Assembly: GCF_001699815.1 (NCBI RefSeq) | Contig: NZ_MCGB01000087.1 | Span: forward strand, 82,184-146,183 | DNA from: Ralstonia pickettii | Lineage (GTDB): Bacteria; Pseudomonadota; Gammaproteobacteria; Burkholderiales; Burkholderiaceae | Reading direction: 5' to 3' | Length of the DNA stretch: 64,000 nt | In this document: piece after piece, positions 26,406 to 35,358 of the stretch | How positions within the stretch are numbered: the first letter of the stretch is position 1 | How the letters are laid out: every line of letters starts with the position of its first letter | Notes under the pieces: model-generated | What the model was told of the DNA's origin: nothing | The model's input: the letters and a program-made list of their open reading frames with translations, nothing else | Databases searched by the model: none | Translations under genes and position numbers: made by a program

Positions 26406-27877
26406 TGCTCAAGCTCAGGAAGGCGTTCGCCCCGCTGCTGGCGGCCACGCTGCTGACCGGTGCGGCCTGCGCGACCGCTGCTGTGCCCGCACAACCGGGC
26501 ACCGGCACCACGGCGCTGTCCAGCATCGGCAGCCGGGAGATGGGCCCGCTGATGGACGCGTGGCTGCAGGCATTGCACCAGCGGCAGCCCGGCTTCAACC
26601 GGGGCCCGCGCTGGCAGCATGTGGGCGATGCCGCGGCAATCGGCGCGCTGATGTTTGAACTCGCGGACGTCGCCCCGATGACGCGCCCGCCGCTACCGGC
26701 CGAGCTCGCGCCCTACGCGCACCAGTTCGCCGGCGACATGATGAAGACGCCGATGCTCGTGCAGGTGGCCCAACGCAACGGCAAACCCGTCTACCTGGCG
26801 TTCAACAAGCGGCCCGACGCGCCGCTGCCACCGGCGGTGAAGGATTTCGCTACGTTTGCGTTGAGCCCCGAGGGGCAGCAGATCGCCGCACACCAGCCCG
26901 GCTTTGCACCGTTGCCCGCCAACCAGATCGCGCAAGAACTGCCCAGGCTCGATGGCTATCGCGCCACGCTCGACCCCGCGCTGCCCCGCTACGTTGCGGG
27001 TGCGCCGGTCAAGGGCGAGATCCGCAGCGTCGGCAGCGACGGCATGAAATCGTTGATGGAGCGCTGGATGCACGACTTTCACGCGCTGCAGCCCGGCGTT
27101 CGCAAAGGTGACCGCTGGGAGCACCTCGGCACACTGAACGGCTTCCATGCGCTGATGGCCGGCGAAACCGATCTGGCCCCCATGGGGCGCGAACTCTGGC
27201 CCGACGAGGCGGCATCGTTCGCCCAACTGAATGCCGGGCGCGAACCCTTCGAGATCCGCGTCGCGCGGGGTGGGTTCGACACCCAGCAGCGCACCACGGC
27301 GCAGGCGGTGTTCGTCAATGCGGTCAACCCGATCGAGCGGCTCACGCTGCAGCAGCTGGCCGCGATTTTCGGCCAATCGCCCACCATCACGCGCTGGGGC
27401 CAGCTCGGCCTGACGGGCGAATGGGCCGATCGCCCGATCACGCTCGACGTACCGCCCCTCGTCACGCCAAACGCCATGTCGATGCAGATCATGGCGCTCA
27501 AGGGTGGCGCGTGGAGCAACACCGTGCACGAGGCGTCCGTGGTCGACACCGCAAAAACCATCGCGGCCGACACGGGAGCAATGGGCTTCGGCGGTTTCGA
27601 AGACGGCGGGCCGGGGGTGAAGCCCGTTCCGATAGCCCGGGACGCCGACAGCCCCGCCATCAACGGAACGCACGAGACTGCATCGAATGGCCGCTACCCG
27701 CTGACGCGCTACATGTACGTCCGGCTGCGACGCAACCCGGGCGAGCCGGTGCCTGCGGCGATCAAGGAGTTCCTGCGCTACGTGCTCAGTCGCCAAGGTC
27801 AGGAGCCCATCCTGTACTCCGGCTACTACCCCCTGACCGCGCAAGAGGTGAAGGAAGAGCTTGCCAAGCTCGAATAG
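26405..27877 (+). CDS. PstS-like periplasmic binding protein with extra partial N-terminal module
   Basis: A 490-residue exported protein; the signal peptide ends near TAAVPAQ. Residues about 215-490 form a full PstS-type type-II binding-protein domain (IRSVGSDGMKSLMERWMHDF, LTGEWADRPI, ATFALSPEGQQ-like end IKEFLRYVLSRQGQEPIL). Residues about 40-190 are a second, shortened version: similar start (SSIGSREMGPLMDAWLQAL) and end (VKDFATFALSPEGQQI) but with the central half missing. The gene therefore holds a partial internal duplication. PstS proteins bind phosphate, but no PstCAB permease is present here, so phosphate is not assured. It starts by TGATG coupling to the preceding gene. Confidence 0.8.
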   Translation: MLKLRKAFAPLLAATLLTGAACATAAVPAQPGTGTTALSSIGSREMGPLMDAWLQALHQRQPGFNRGPRWQHVGDAAAIGALMFELADVAPMTRPPLPAELAPYAHQFAGDMMKTPMLVQVAQRNGKPVYLAFNKRPDAPLPPAVKDFATFALSPEGQQIAAHQPGFAPLPANQIAQELPRLDGYRATLDPALPRYVAGAPVKGEIRSVGSDGMKSLMERWMHDFHALQPGVRKGDRWEHLGTLNGFHALMAGETDLAPMGRELWPDEAASFAQLNAGREPFEIRVARGGFDTQQRTTAQAVFVNAVNPIERLTLQQLAAIFGQSPTITRWGQLGLTGEWADRPITLDVPPLVTPNAMSMQIMALKGGAWSNTVHEASVVDTAKTIAADTGAMGFGGFEDGGPGVKPVPIARDADSPAINGTHETASNGRYPLTRYMYVRLRRNPGEPVPAAIKEFLRYVLSRQGQEPILYSGYYPLTAQEVKEELAKLE

Positions 27878-27933
27878 GCTGGAAGGCGAAAACGAACCGG
27901 CATAGAACGACAACACGAGAGGAGATAACCGCC

Positions 27934-29106
27934 ATGCACCGATCCATCACGCTAGCCGCCACGGCGCTGGCTGCCGCCGCATCGCTGGCGATGCTGGCGC
28001 CGGCCCACGCGCAGGCACAGCCGAGCGCGACGCCCATGCTGATGTGGGTCACGCCGACGACCCCGACGAACACGCCGCAGACCGAAGCACAGGCCAAGGC
28101 CGGCGTGGAGCACGGCCGAGACCTGCCGGCGCCGGAAGTCCTGCAGCCCACGCTGGATACGCAGCTCCCGCCCTATCAGCCGCGGCGCGACATCAAGATC
28201 AGCGGCACCTTCAAGGGCGCGGCGTCCGACGTGCTGGTGGTCCTCGCTCAGAAGTGGATGGAGAAGTTCAAGGCCTACTACCCAGACGTCAATCTGTCGA
28301 TCTCGCCGCCGTATGCGGGCAGCCTGGGGGCCATCGAGCTGATCAAGGGCGACCTGGATTTCGTCTTCGTCTCGCGCGAGTTGAAGCCCGATGACATCAG
28401 CAAGTTCAAGGCCAAGTTCGGCTACGACCCGTTGAGCGTGCCAATCTCGGGCGGTTCGTACCGGCACTTCGGCGCACTCGACACCGTCGCCTTCTTCGTC
28501 AACAAGGACAATCCGATCGAGCAGATCACCTTCCAGCAGCTCGACCAGATGTACTCGTCCACGCATGCCCGTGGGGGTGCCGCCATTACCAAGTGGGGCG
28601 ACCTGGGCCTGACCGGCGAGTGGGCCGACAAGCCGATCAACCTGTACGGCATCCGCCCCTGGAACGGCTTTGAGGAGTTCGTGCGCCAGCGGGTGCTGAG
28701 CGCGGACGGCAAGCGCGGCGAATGGCGCGATGGCATCAAGTTCGAGAAGCTCGTGTTCCCGATGGCCAAGGACGTCGCTACCGACCGGTACGCCATTGGG
28801 TATTCGGGCATGGCCTACATGGATGCGCCCGTCAAGCTCGTGCCACTGGTCGAGAAGGCTGGCGACACACCGCAGGCCCCGACTTATGAGAACGTTGCCC
28901 TGGCCACGTATCCGTTGAGCCGCCTGACCTACTTCAACACCAACAAGACCCCGGGCAAGCCGCTGCCCCCGGCACTGGAGGAGTTCCTGAAGTTCGTACT
29001 CAGCCGCGAGGGGCAGCAGGTGGTACTCGACCATGCACGCTATGTGCCGCTACGAGCATCGCAGGCGAGCACCGCGCGCGCATTGGTGGAGGGCCGCGCC
29101 AACTGA
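27934..29106 (+). CDS. PstS-like periplasmic binding protein
   Basis: A 390-residue exported protein with signal peptide ending at APAHAQ. After a Pro/Thr-rich linker (about 25-75) comes a PstS-type domain: IKISGTFKGAASDVLVVLAQ, LKPDDISKFKAKFGYDP, LGLTGEWADKPINLYG, and a typical C-terminal LEEFLKFVLSREGQQVV. The usual phosphate-binding SGS/T loop of PstS is not obvious, so another oxyanion or organic ligand is possible. AGGAG stands about 9 bp before the ATG. It lies between the tandem-module protein and the TonB receptor and is related to the protein at 32282. Confidence 0.82.
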   Translation: MHRSITLAATALAAAASLAMLAPAHAQAQPSATPMLMWVTPTTPTNTPQTEAQAKAGVEHGRDLPAPEVLQPTLDTQLPPYQPRRDIKISGTFKGAASDVLVVLAQKWMEKFKAYYPDVNLSISPPYAGSLGAIELIKGDLDFVFVSRELKPDDISKFKAKFGYDPLSVPISGGSYRHFGALDTVAFFVNKDNPIEQITFQQLDQMYSSTHARGGAAITKWGDLGLTGEWADKPINLYGIRPWNGFEEFVRQRVLSADGKRGEWRDGIKFEKLVFPMAKDVATDRYAIGYSGMAYMDAPVKLVPLVEKAGDTPQAPTYENVALATYPLSRLTYFNTNKTPGKPLPPALEEFLKFVLSREGQQVVLDHARYVPLRASQASTARALVEGRAN

Positions 29107-29219
29107 CAACGCCACGGACCTGCTGACACAGGCCGATGCCCGCGACGGCATCGGTCGGGCAGTACCAACACGCACCAGGCCGACATGACAGGCCGGGCAA
29201 CAATAAAGGTGGAGACAAT

Positions 29220-32126
29220 ATGAAACTGGCCAAGACAACCCTGGCCCTGGCGATCCTGTTGGCGATCCCGCAAATGCGGGCGCTGGCTGCAGATGCACAA
29301 ACGCCGAGTGCGCGGGACAGCCAGGTCGATCGCAAGGGCGGGGTGCAATCCTATGCGCAGTATCTCGTCGACAGTTACGCACGACGGCATGCGGAACTGG
29401 TCGGCATCGAGTTGCACGCCGCACTGCCAGGCGGGCAGAGCACGATCGTGGCTTCGAGAACGCCCGCACTTGTGGGCACCCCCTCCAGCCCGGAAGACGT
29501 GGCCGTGTTCCGCACTGGACGGGCAATGGTCGAGATCAACCGCAAGGGCGACCAAAACGTCGAGGTGACCCTGCCGCTGTTCGACATCGCCCGGCGGCCC
29601 ATTGGCATTGCGGAGCTGACCTTCCCTTATGTGCCCGGTACCGATGAAGACGCCCTGCTGCATCAGGCCGCGCAATACCGCAATGACCTTAGCCGCCGCA
29701 TTCTCGATCCGGAGAGCCTGACGGCGCCGATGCAGCTCGACGAACGCATCCCCACCGAGTCCTATGCGCAGTTCCTGATCGACGACGCGCTTGAGCAGTA
29801 TCCCGGCGTGGAGGTTCTGGCGCTGCACGCGCGTACGGCGAAGGTTGCGGGCTATCCCATCATCGCGTCCAACATTGGCCGATACGGCAAAGCAGCAGAG
29901 CCCGGTGATCTGGACGTCATTGAAAGCGGAACACCCCACGGGGCCGTCGATGCACGTGGCGCCCGCTATGAATGGAAGGTGCCGGTCAAGGACGCGGTGG
30001 GCACCACGATCGGTGTCCTGGCTGTGGTGTTTCCGTATTCCTCCCGCACGGATCCGGAGGCGTTACGCACGCAGGCCGAGCGCATCGCCGACCGTTTGCG
30101 CAGCCGCATTTCGATCGCGTCCGGGCTGGATGCGCCGTACGCGGCCGCGGGCGTGGCGCCGCGCAGCGACGCCATCAAGGAATACAACAAGCCCGAGCTG
30201 GCCAACGAACAAAGCCTGCCGATGACCAAGGAGGTGTCTTCCGGCCACGCACTGAGCCAGACGCAGGAAGGCTATACGGAGGCGATCAAGAACGTGGCCG
30301 GCGTGGTGTCCACCAACTCGGCGGGCAGCGCCAATGATGCCTTCGCCATTCGCGGCATCAAGCTCAACCTGTTCTCTAATTACCGCCTGGACGGCGGCCT
30401 GCCGATCACAGGCGTCATCACCAACCCGATCGAGAACAAGGAGCGCGTTGAAACGCTCAAGGGCGCCAACGCGCTGATGTTCGGGATCGCCAGCCCGGCC
30501 GGCATCATCAACTTCGTCACCAAGCGCGCGGGCGAGCAAGATGTCACCACGTTCGGCCTGGCGGGCAACACGTTCGGGCAGTACGGCGGCAGCGTCGACA
30601 TTGGTCGGCGCTACGGCCCACAGAAGCAGCTTGGCGTGCGGCTGAACGCCTCAGCCACGCACTACGAGAACGGCGTCCACGATCTGGGCGGCAACGGCGA
30701 ATTCGTCAGCCTCGGCCTGGATCTGAAGGCCACCTCGCGGCTCACCTTCCAGAGCGACTTCGAGTACTACCGCCGCGAGGTACCTGAGCAGGCCGGCATC
30801 TCGCTCAAGCCAGCCGTCAATGGCGTCATACCGATCACGCGCGTGCCGGACCCGCGCAACCTGCTCTCTGGCCGGTGGGACTTGTACACCCCTGAAACCT
30901 TCAACTGGCAGGGCCGCGCCGACTACCAGATCAGCGACGACTGGAAGGTCTTCACCCAACTCGGCTATTCGGGCTCGCACCGCCACCGCACCACCGTGCG
31001 CATCTCCGGCTACGATCTGAACACCGGCGCCAACGGCCTGGTGAACGTGCAGCCGGTCACCAACGAATATCGCAATACCTTCATCCGCACCGAAGTGCTG
31101 GGCCATTTTGCGACCGGGCCCATCACGCACGATCTCACCCTGGGCGTCTCGCGCACGTCGCGCTATTCGCTGGCCGCCGACGTGCAGAACATGACGCTGC
31201 CACAGCGCCAGAACATCTTCGACCCGATCGTCCTGAACCCACCGGTCTACACCAAGCCCGGGGTGACCAGCCCGTCGCAGACGAGCACCGACGCAGCGGT
31301 GTACGCCTATGACACGATCGCACTCACCAAGCGCCTGAAGCTGCTGGTGGGGGCGCGGCAGGTGCTCGACACGGAGGAATCCGGCTCCGTCACGTCGCAG
31401 AACCATGTGTTCTCGCCGGCGTATGGGGTGCTGTTCGACGTGCTGCCCACCACCACGCTGTTCGCCAGCTACATGCAGGGGCTCGAAGCTGGCGGCACAG
31501 CGCCCGCGAATGCTGCAAACGCGAACGTGATCCTGGCACCGGCCATCTCGAAGCAGAAGGAATTCGGCATCCGCGATTCGTTCTTTAAGGGGCTGTCGGT
31601 TAGTGCGTCGTATTTCGAGATCACGCGCGGTAATGCGGTGACCGACCCGGTCACCAACATTTTTGGCTACAGCGGCGACCTGTCTTACAAGGGTGTCGAG
31701 GCCACGGCAACCTATGAGATCAACCGCGCCTGGCGCATCCACGCTGCGGTGCTGCGTCTGAAAGCTCGACAGGAGGCCCCGAACCAGCCCCTGATCAACG
31801 GCATGACACCGGAGAACACACCGGACTGGACCGGCAACCTTGGCGTGTCGTACAGCCCTGCTGCGGTGCCTGGGCTGACGTTGCGCGGCGGCGTTGCATT
31901 GATCTCCAAGCGGCCCGTCAACGCGCAGGACCAGGGCTATATCCCGGGCTACAGCCTCTACAACATCGGTGCCAGCTACACCACCCGCATTCAGGGGCGC
32001 CGCACCACATTCCAGCTCGCGATCGACAACCTCGCCAACAAGCGTTACTGGAACTCCGTGACGACCGGCACCTACGGCATCGGCATGGACCGCACCATCA
32101 AGTTCAACGTCAAGTTCGACATGTAA
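29220..32126 (+). CDS. TonB-dependent siderophore-type receptor with two N-terminal Cache/PAS-like domains
   Basis: A 968-residue outer-membrane receptor. After a signal peptide (about 1-23) come two copies of the periplasmic domain shared with the proteins at 20191 and 25485: residues 44-137 (SYAQYLVDSYARRHAELVG, LPLFDIARRPIGIAEL) and 181-273 (SYAQFLIDDALEQYPGVEV, SNIGRYGKAAEPGDLDV, VPVKDAVGTTIGVLAV). The plug follows at about 333-440 (AFAIRGIKLNLFSNYRLDGG, RVETLKGANALMFG, GIINFVTKRAGEQ), then a 22-strand-type barrel to the C-terminus. The plug is of the siderophore-receptor class. The normal STN signalling domain is absent and replaced by the doubled domain; no clear TonB box is visible. 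The last residues KFNVKFDM lack the usual terminal aromatic residue. Confidence 0.88.
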   Translation: MKLAKTTLALAILLAIPQMRALAADAQTPSARDSQVDRKGGVQSYAQYLVDSYARRHAELVGIELHAALPGGQSTIVASRTPALVGTPSSPEDVAVFRTGRAMVEINRKGDQNVEVTLPLFDIARRPIGIAELTFPYVPGTDEDALLHQAAQYRNDLSRRILDPESLTAPMQLDERIPTESYAQFLIDDALEQYPGVEVLALHARTAKVAGYPIIASNIGRYGKAAEPGDLDVIESGTPHGAVDARGARYEWKVPVKDAVGTTIGVLAVVFPYSSRTDPEALRTQAERIADRLRSRISIASGLDAPYAAAGVAPRSDAIKEYNKPELANEQSLPMTKEVSSGHALSQTQEGYTEAIKNVAGVVSTNSAGSANDAFAIRGIKLNLFSNYRLDGGLPITGVITNPIENKERVETLKGANALMFGIASPAGIINFVTKRAGEQDVTTFGLAGNTFGQYGGSVDIGRRYGPQKQLGVRLNASATHYENGVHDLGGNGEFVSLGLDLKATSRLTFQSDFEYYRREVPEQAGISLKPAVNGVIPITRVPDPRNLLSGRWDLYTPETFNWQGRADYQISDDWKVFTQLGYSGSHRHRTTVRISGYDLNTGANGLVNVQPVTNEYRNTFIRTEVLGHFATGPITHDLTLGVSRTSRYSLAADVQNMTLPQRQNIFDPIVLNPPVYTKPGVTSPSQTSTDAAVYAYDTIALTKRLKLLVGARQVLDTEESGSVTSQNHVFSPAYGVLFDVLPTTTLFASYMQGLEAGGTAPANAANANVILAPAISKQKEFGIRDSFFKGLSVSASYFEITRGNAVTDPVTNIFGYSGDLSYKGVEATATYEINRAWRIHAAVLRLKARQEAPNQPLINGMTPENTPDWTGNLGVSYSPAAVPGLTLRGGVALISKRPVNAQDQGYIPGYSLYNIGASYTTRIQGRRTTFQLAIDNLANKRYWNSVTTGTYGIGMDRTIKFNVKFDM

Positions 32127-32176
32127 TCGGGGCCCCGTGGCAGACGTGCGCACGTTTCACGTTTGCCAGAGCCAAT

Positions 32177-32214
32177 CCTGAACGAACTTTCAGGTCACAT
32201 TCATCCTGCATTCG
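32177..32214 (+). promoter_or_regulatory. Putative response-regulator site with three TTC repeats
   Basis: CCTGAACG (32177-32184), then TTCA at 32189, TTCA at 32200 and TTCG at 32211, each step 11 bp. The first 17 bases match the block at 22567-22583 at 15 positions. It is about 70-100 bp upstream of the binding-protein gene at 32282, implying its own regulated promoter. Confidence 0.5.
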
Positions 32215-32281
32215 GGTGCGGCACCTAAGGTAGAGACGATCACGCCCAACCGAGCGTCGACACCCAAACTAGGAGACATCC

Positions 32282-33337
32282 ATGACAAGGACAGCCACCC
32301 TGGCCGTCAGTATCGCAGCCGCAATCTGCGCGCTGAGTGCCGTACCCGCCCATGCACTGAAGTACGCAGCGCCGGAGCATTCGCTGAAGGCCGACCCGTC
32401 GATTCCGAAATGGAATCCGGGCCCGGTCGAGAGCAAACCCGAAGAGGAGCTGAATATCGTCGGCGCCGACATCATGGACGAGATGGTGATGGAGTGGACC
32501 AAGATCTATCGCAAGCAGTATCCGCGCCTGTCGCTCACGATGGACCTGCGTGCTTCCGGAGCCGGCGCACCAGGCCTGGTTTCGGGCAAGGGAGACCTTG
32601 CGCCAGTCGGCCGCGAAATGTTTCCGGCCGAGCGCAAGGCCTTCGTCGACAAGTTCGGCTATGAGCCGCTCGAGATCAAAGTCGCCACGGGCAGCGTCGG
32701 CTCGCTGGGCAAGACCGCGGCCAGCATCATCCTCGTCGACAAGGACAACCCGATCGATTGCCTGAGCCTGCCGCAACTCGATGCCATCTACTCGAAGACG
32801 CGCAAGCTCGGCTACAAGGAAGTCAATACCTGGGGCGACCTCGGCGCTACGGGGGATTGGGCTTCACGCCCGATTCATCTCTACGGCCTGAAGCCCGTCA
32901 ACGGCATCGAGCAGTACTTCAAAGAAGTCGCGATGCACGGCGGCGAATACAAGGACAACATCCAGTTCGTCAAAGGCAAGGGCTTCACGCACGCGTTCAC
33001 CGTCGCGGCTGAGGATATGGCCACGCACCCGGGGGGCCTGACCTACGCGCTGATGGCAAACGTCACGCCCAACGTGAAGGTCCTGAAGCTCTCTTCCACG
33101 CAAGGCGGCACCTGCTATGCGCCGACGGTGGAGAGCGTCTATGCGCACAAGTATCCGTTCAGCCGCTACGTCTACATCTACGTCAACAAGGCCCCCGGCA
33201 AGCCGCTTGAACCGAAGGTCAAGGAGTTCCTCAAGCTCGTGCTGAGCGAGGAAGGCCAGCAGGCGGTGGCCAACGAACGCGTCTTCATTCCGCTTCAGCC
33301 GGAAGTGGTGAAGGAGGAATTGAAGAAGCTCGACTAA
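32282..33337 (+). CDS. PstS-like periplasmic binding protein
   Basis: A 351-residue exported protein; the signal peptide ends at VPAHAL. The domain resembles PstS: LNIVGADIMDEMVMEWTKIY, REMFPAERKAFVDKFGYEP, LGATGDWASRPIHLYGLKP and KVKEFLKLVLSEEGQQAV. It is closely similar in layout to the protein at 27934, giving three such binding proteins in the locus. A buried cysteine pair (DCLS and GTCYA) is present. GGAG lies about 6 bp before the ATG. It is set apart from the receptor by 155 bp with its own TTCA-repeat site. Confidence 0.82.
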   Translation: MTRTATLAVSIAAAICALSAVPAHALKYAAPEHSLKADPSIPKWNPGPVESKPEEELNIVGADIMDEMVMEWTKIYRKQYPRLSLTMDLRASGAGAPGLVSGKGDLAPVGREMFPAERKAFVDKFGYEPLEIKVATGSVGSLGKTAASIILVDKDNPIDCLSLPQLDAIYSKTRKLGYKEVNTWGDLGATGDWASRPIHLYGLKPVNGIEQYFKEVAMHGGEYKDNIQFVKGKGFTHAFTVAAEDMATHPGGLTYALMANVTPNVKVLKLSSTQGGTCYAPTVESVYAHKYPFSRYVYIYVNKAPGKPLEPKVKEFLKLVLSEEGQQAVANERVFIPLQPEVVKEELKKLD

Positions 33338-33609
33338 GAAGACACGACCGTATTCGCCCGGCGCAGCCGTTAACCACAACGGATGCGCCGCGAGCGCACG
33401 GACGGGGTGGAAGACAACCCCATGCATGCAGTCCCCGTCCGGAAGAGGAACCGCCAAGTGGGATGCATCATCGCTGTGGTGCGACTTTCGCGGTCTCCGC
33501 AACCGCGGCTGCAAGCAATGCCCGCGAGCGTGCCGAAGAACTGCGGCAGCTGTCTGCGCCGGACTGATTTCATGCAATCGGCGCCGCCGGCGCGCCCCCC
33601 AGGGCAGGG

Positions 33610-34272
33610 TCAAAGGAGCTGGTATCCGACTCCGCGCACGGTCTTGAAAAGCGGCTTGCCCGGTACTTCGAGCTTGGCACGCAGCCGGCTCATGTAGACA
33701 TCCAGCAGATTGGTATCAACGTCGTAGTGCGCCGACCAGATCTTTTCTGAGATCAGCGTGCGAGGCAGGATCCGCCCCTGGTTCTGCATGAAGACTTCGA
33801 GCAGCGCGTACTCCCGGCTGGTCAGGTCGACCGCCTTGCCGTTGAGGGTAACGGTATGGCTGAGCAGATCAAGGCAGATGCCGGCATGTTCGAGCACCAC
33901 CTGCTTGACGGCGGCATGGCGGCGGACCAGCGATCGCACGCGCGCAAGCAGTTCTTCCAGACTGAATGGCTTGGCGAGGTAATCGTCGGCACCGATATCC
34001 AGCCCTTTCACGCGGTCCTGTACGCCATCACGTGCGCTCAGGATCAGCACCGGCTCTTGGAACCCGCCCTTGCGCCAAGTACGGAGCAGATCAAGACCAT
34101 CGCCGTCCGGCAACCCCAGATCGAGGATCACGACATCGTAAGCAGACTCAACGATGGCATCGGTCGCGGCTGCGCAGGTCCGGGCCAGCGTGACGGTGTA
34201 TGAGCACTCCGTCAGCCCCTGCTGAAGGAACCGGCCTAACCGATCTTGATCTTCAACAATCAGTGCCTTCAT
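33610..34272 (-). CDS. OmpR-family response regulator of the uptake locus
   Basis: A 220-residue regulator. The receiver has the acidic pocket (IVEDQD), the phosphoacceptor in VVILDLGLPDGDG and the conserved lysine in DYLAKPFSLEELL. The C-terminal winged helix ends with DVYMSRLRAKLE and FKTVRGVGYQLL. The ATG at 34272 has GAGG 6 bp upstream and starts directly at the receiver; an ATG two codons earlier is less well placed. There is no kinase beside it; the orphan kinase at 20941 is the likely partner. The TTCA-N7-TTCA repeats before three genes of the locus are candidate targets. Confidence 0.9.
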   Translation of the reverse strand: MKALIVEDQDRLGRFLQQGLTECSYTVTLARTCAAATDAIVESAYDVVILDLGLPDGDGLDLLRTWRKGGFQEPVLILSARDGVQDRVKGLDIGADDYLAKPFSLEELLARVRSLVRRHAAVKQVVLEHAGICLDLLSHTVTLNGKAVDLTSREYALLEVFMQNQGRILPRTLISEKIWSAHYDVDTNLLDVYMSRLRAKLEVPGKPLFKTVRGVGYQLL

Positions 34273-34534
34273 ACACATCCTCGGCTAGTTCCATCTGGCA
34301 TTTCGCGCACCACAAGCGGACGCAGCGCCTCAACTCCAGATGATGCTTGCTTATCAGCTGATTGCAATCAGGACTGGTACGTAGAGAACGATTTCCCACG
34401 ACGATTCCGACGACACCAAACACGCGCAGGGCACGAAAACTGCCCATCCATGCGTGACATAAGTCTGCAGGAAGAAACTTGCGCACCAGAATTCGACATA
34501 CCGTCACTCGCATGCGTCCCAGATGTGGCCCTGC

Positions 34535-35319
34535 TCAATGAAACGGAATCTCGAAAATCCACTTGATCGTCCAGCGGTCCGTAGCACGCGTCAGGCCGCG
34601 GCCGATGCCGAGGTTGAAAACGAACGGTTTGCGATCCACGTCGAATACAAGGAAGACGGTGTGCTGCTGCTCGCGCAACGGCGCAAGATGGTTAATGCGT
34701 CCCAAGCCCGCGTAGTACTCCAGCCCGGTGCGCACACCGGGCGCCACCGTACGGGCAACCTTGAAGGCCGGCACCGCTTCGGGAACACCGCTGCGATCTG
34801 GCCCGCTCAGGTTCCAATCGAGTACGGGGTTGAGTCCCACAAACATTGTTCGTTCTGATAACCGTAGATGGGGCGTAACTCCCCCGCCTGCTGAGACTGT
34901 TCGAGCCGGGATGCGACGTGGGCCAGCTCAACGTTGATACCAGCGAAGCGGCCAACGCCGTCCTCCGTCCGCACTGGCATCCACTTCATGCGCACCTTGG
35001 GGCCGGTGACGTAGAAGGTGCTGTCCCGCGTGAGTGCGGTCGGAACGTACAGCCCAAGCTCGATTGACGGCGTCAAGCCATAGGAGAACTCGGCGGTCGC
35101 GCGCCAGCCATGCGGCGTCGTGACCTCGCCCTGATACGACCGTTCCCCGATACCGCTGGGGGTGGTGTTGAGGTGCAACTCCAAGCCCAATTCGCCCGGC
35201 GCATTGATGTCGCCGGTGTAGACCTGGATTTCATCGGGGAGTACGGCATGGGCCGACCCAGCGGACAAGCCAAGCACGGCAGCAAGCCCGGCGGCACGCA
35301 CAGCGCGCGATAACGGCAT
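34535..35319 (-). pseudogene. Outer-membrane transporter-like gene with a frameshift
   Basis: Two frames together encode one exported barrel-like protein of about 260 residues. The first (35319-34807) has a signal peptide ending at GSAHAV and strands such as LELHLNTTPSGIGE and IELGLYVPTALT, then reaches RPIYGYQNEQ and a short false tail. The second continues at about 34846 with FVGLNPVLDWNLSG, ending in WTIKWIFEIPF. A one-base loss around 34840-34850 explains the break; the site is not a convincing programmed-slip sequence. It is either a pseudogene or a sequence error. The product would be similar in type to the barrel at 17936. Confidence 0.75.
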
Positions 35320-35358
35320 CGATCACTTCCTCGCAGTGTTCGCGGAGCGCAGCACGCA

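Noticed and set aside
34800..34860. Programmed frameshift at the barrel gene break
   Set aside because: The junction (CAA TGT / ATG TTT) does not contain a slippery heptamer, so a mutation or sequence error is the simpler reading.
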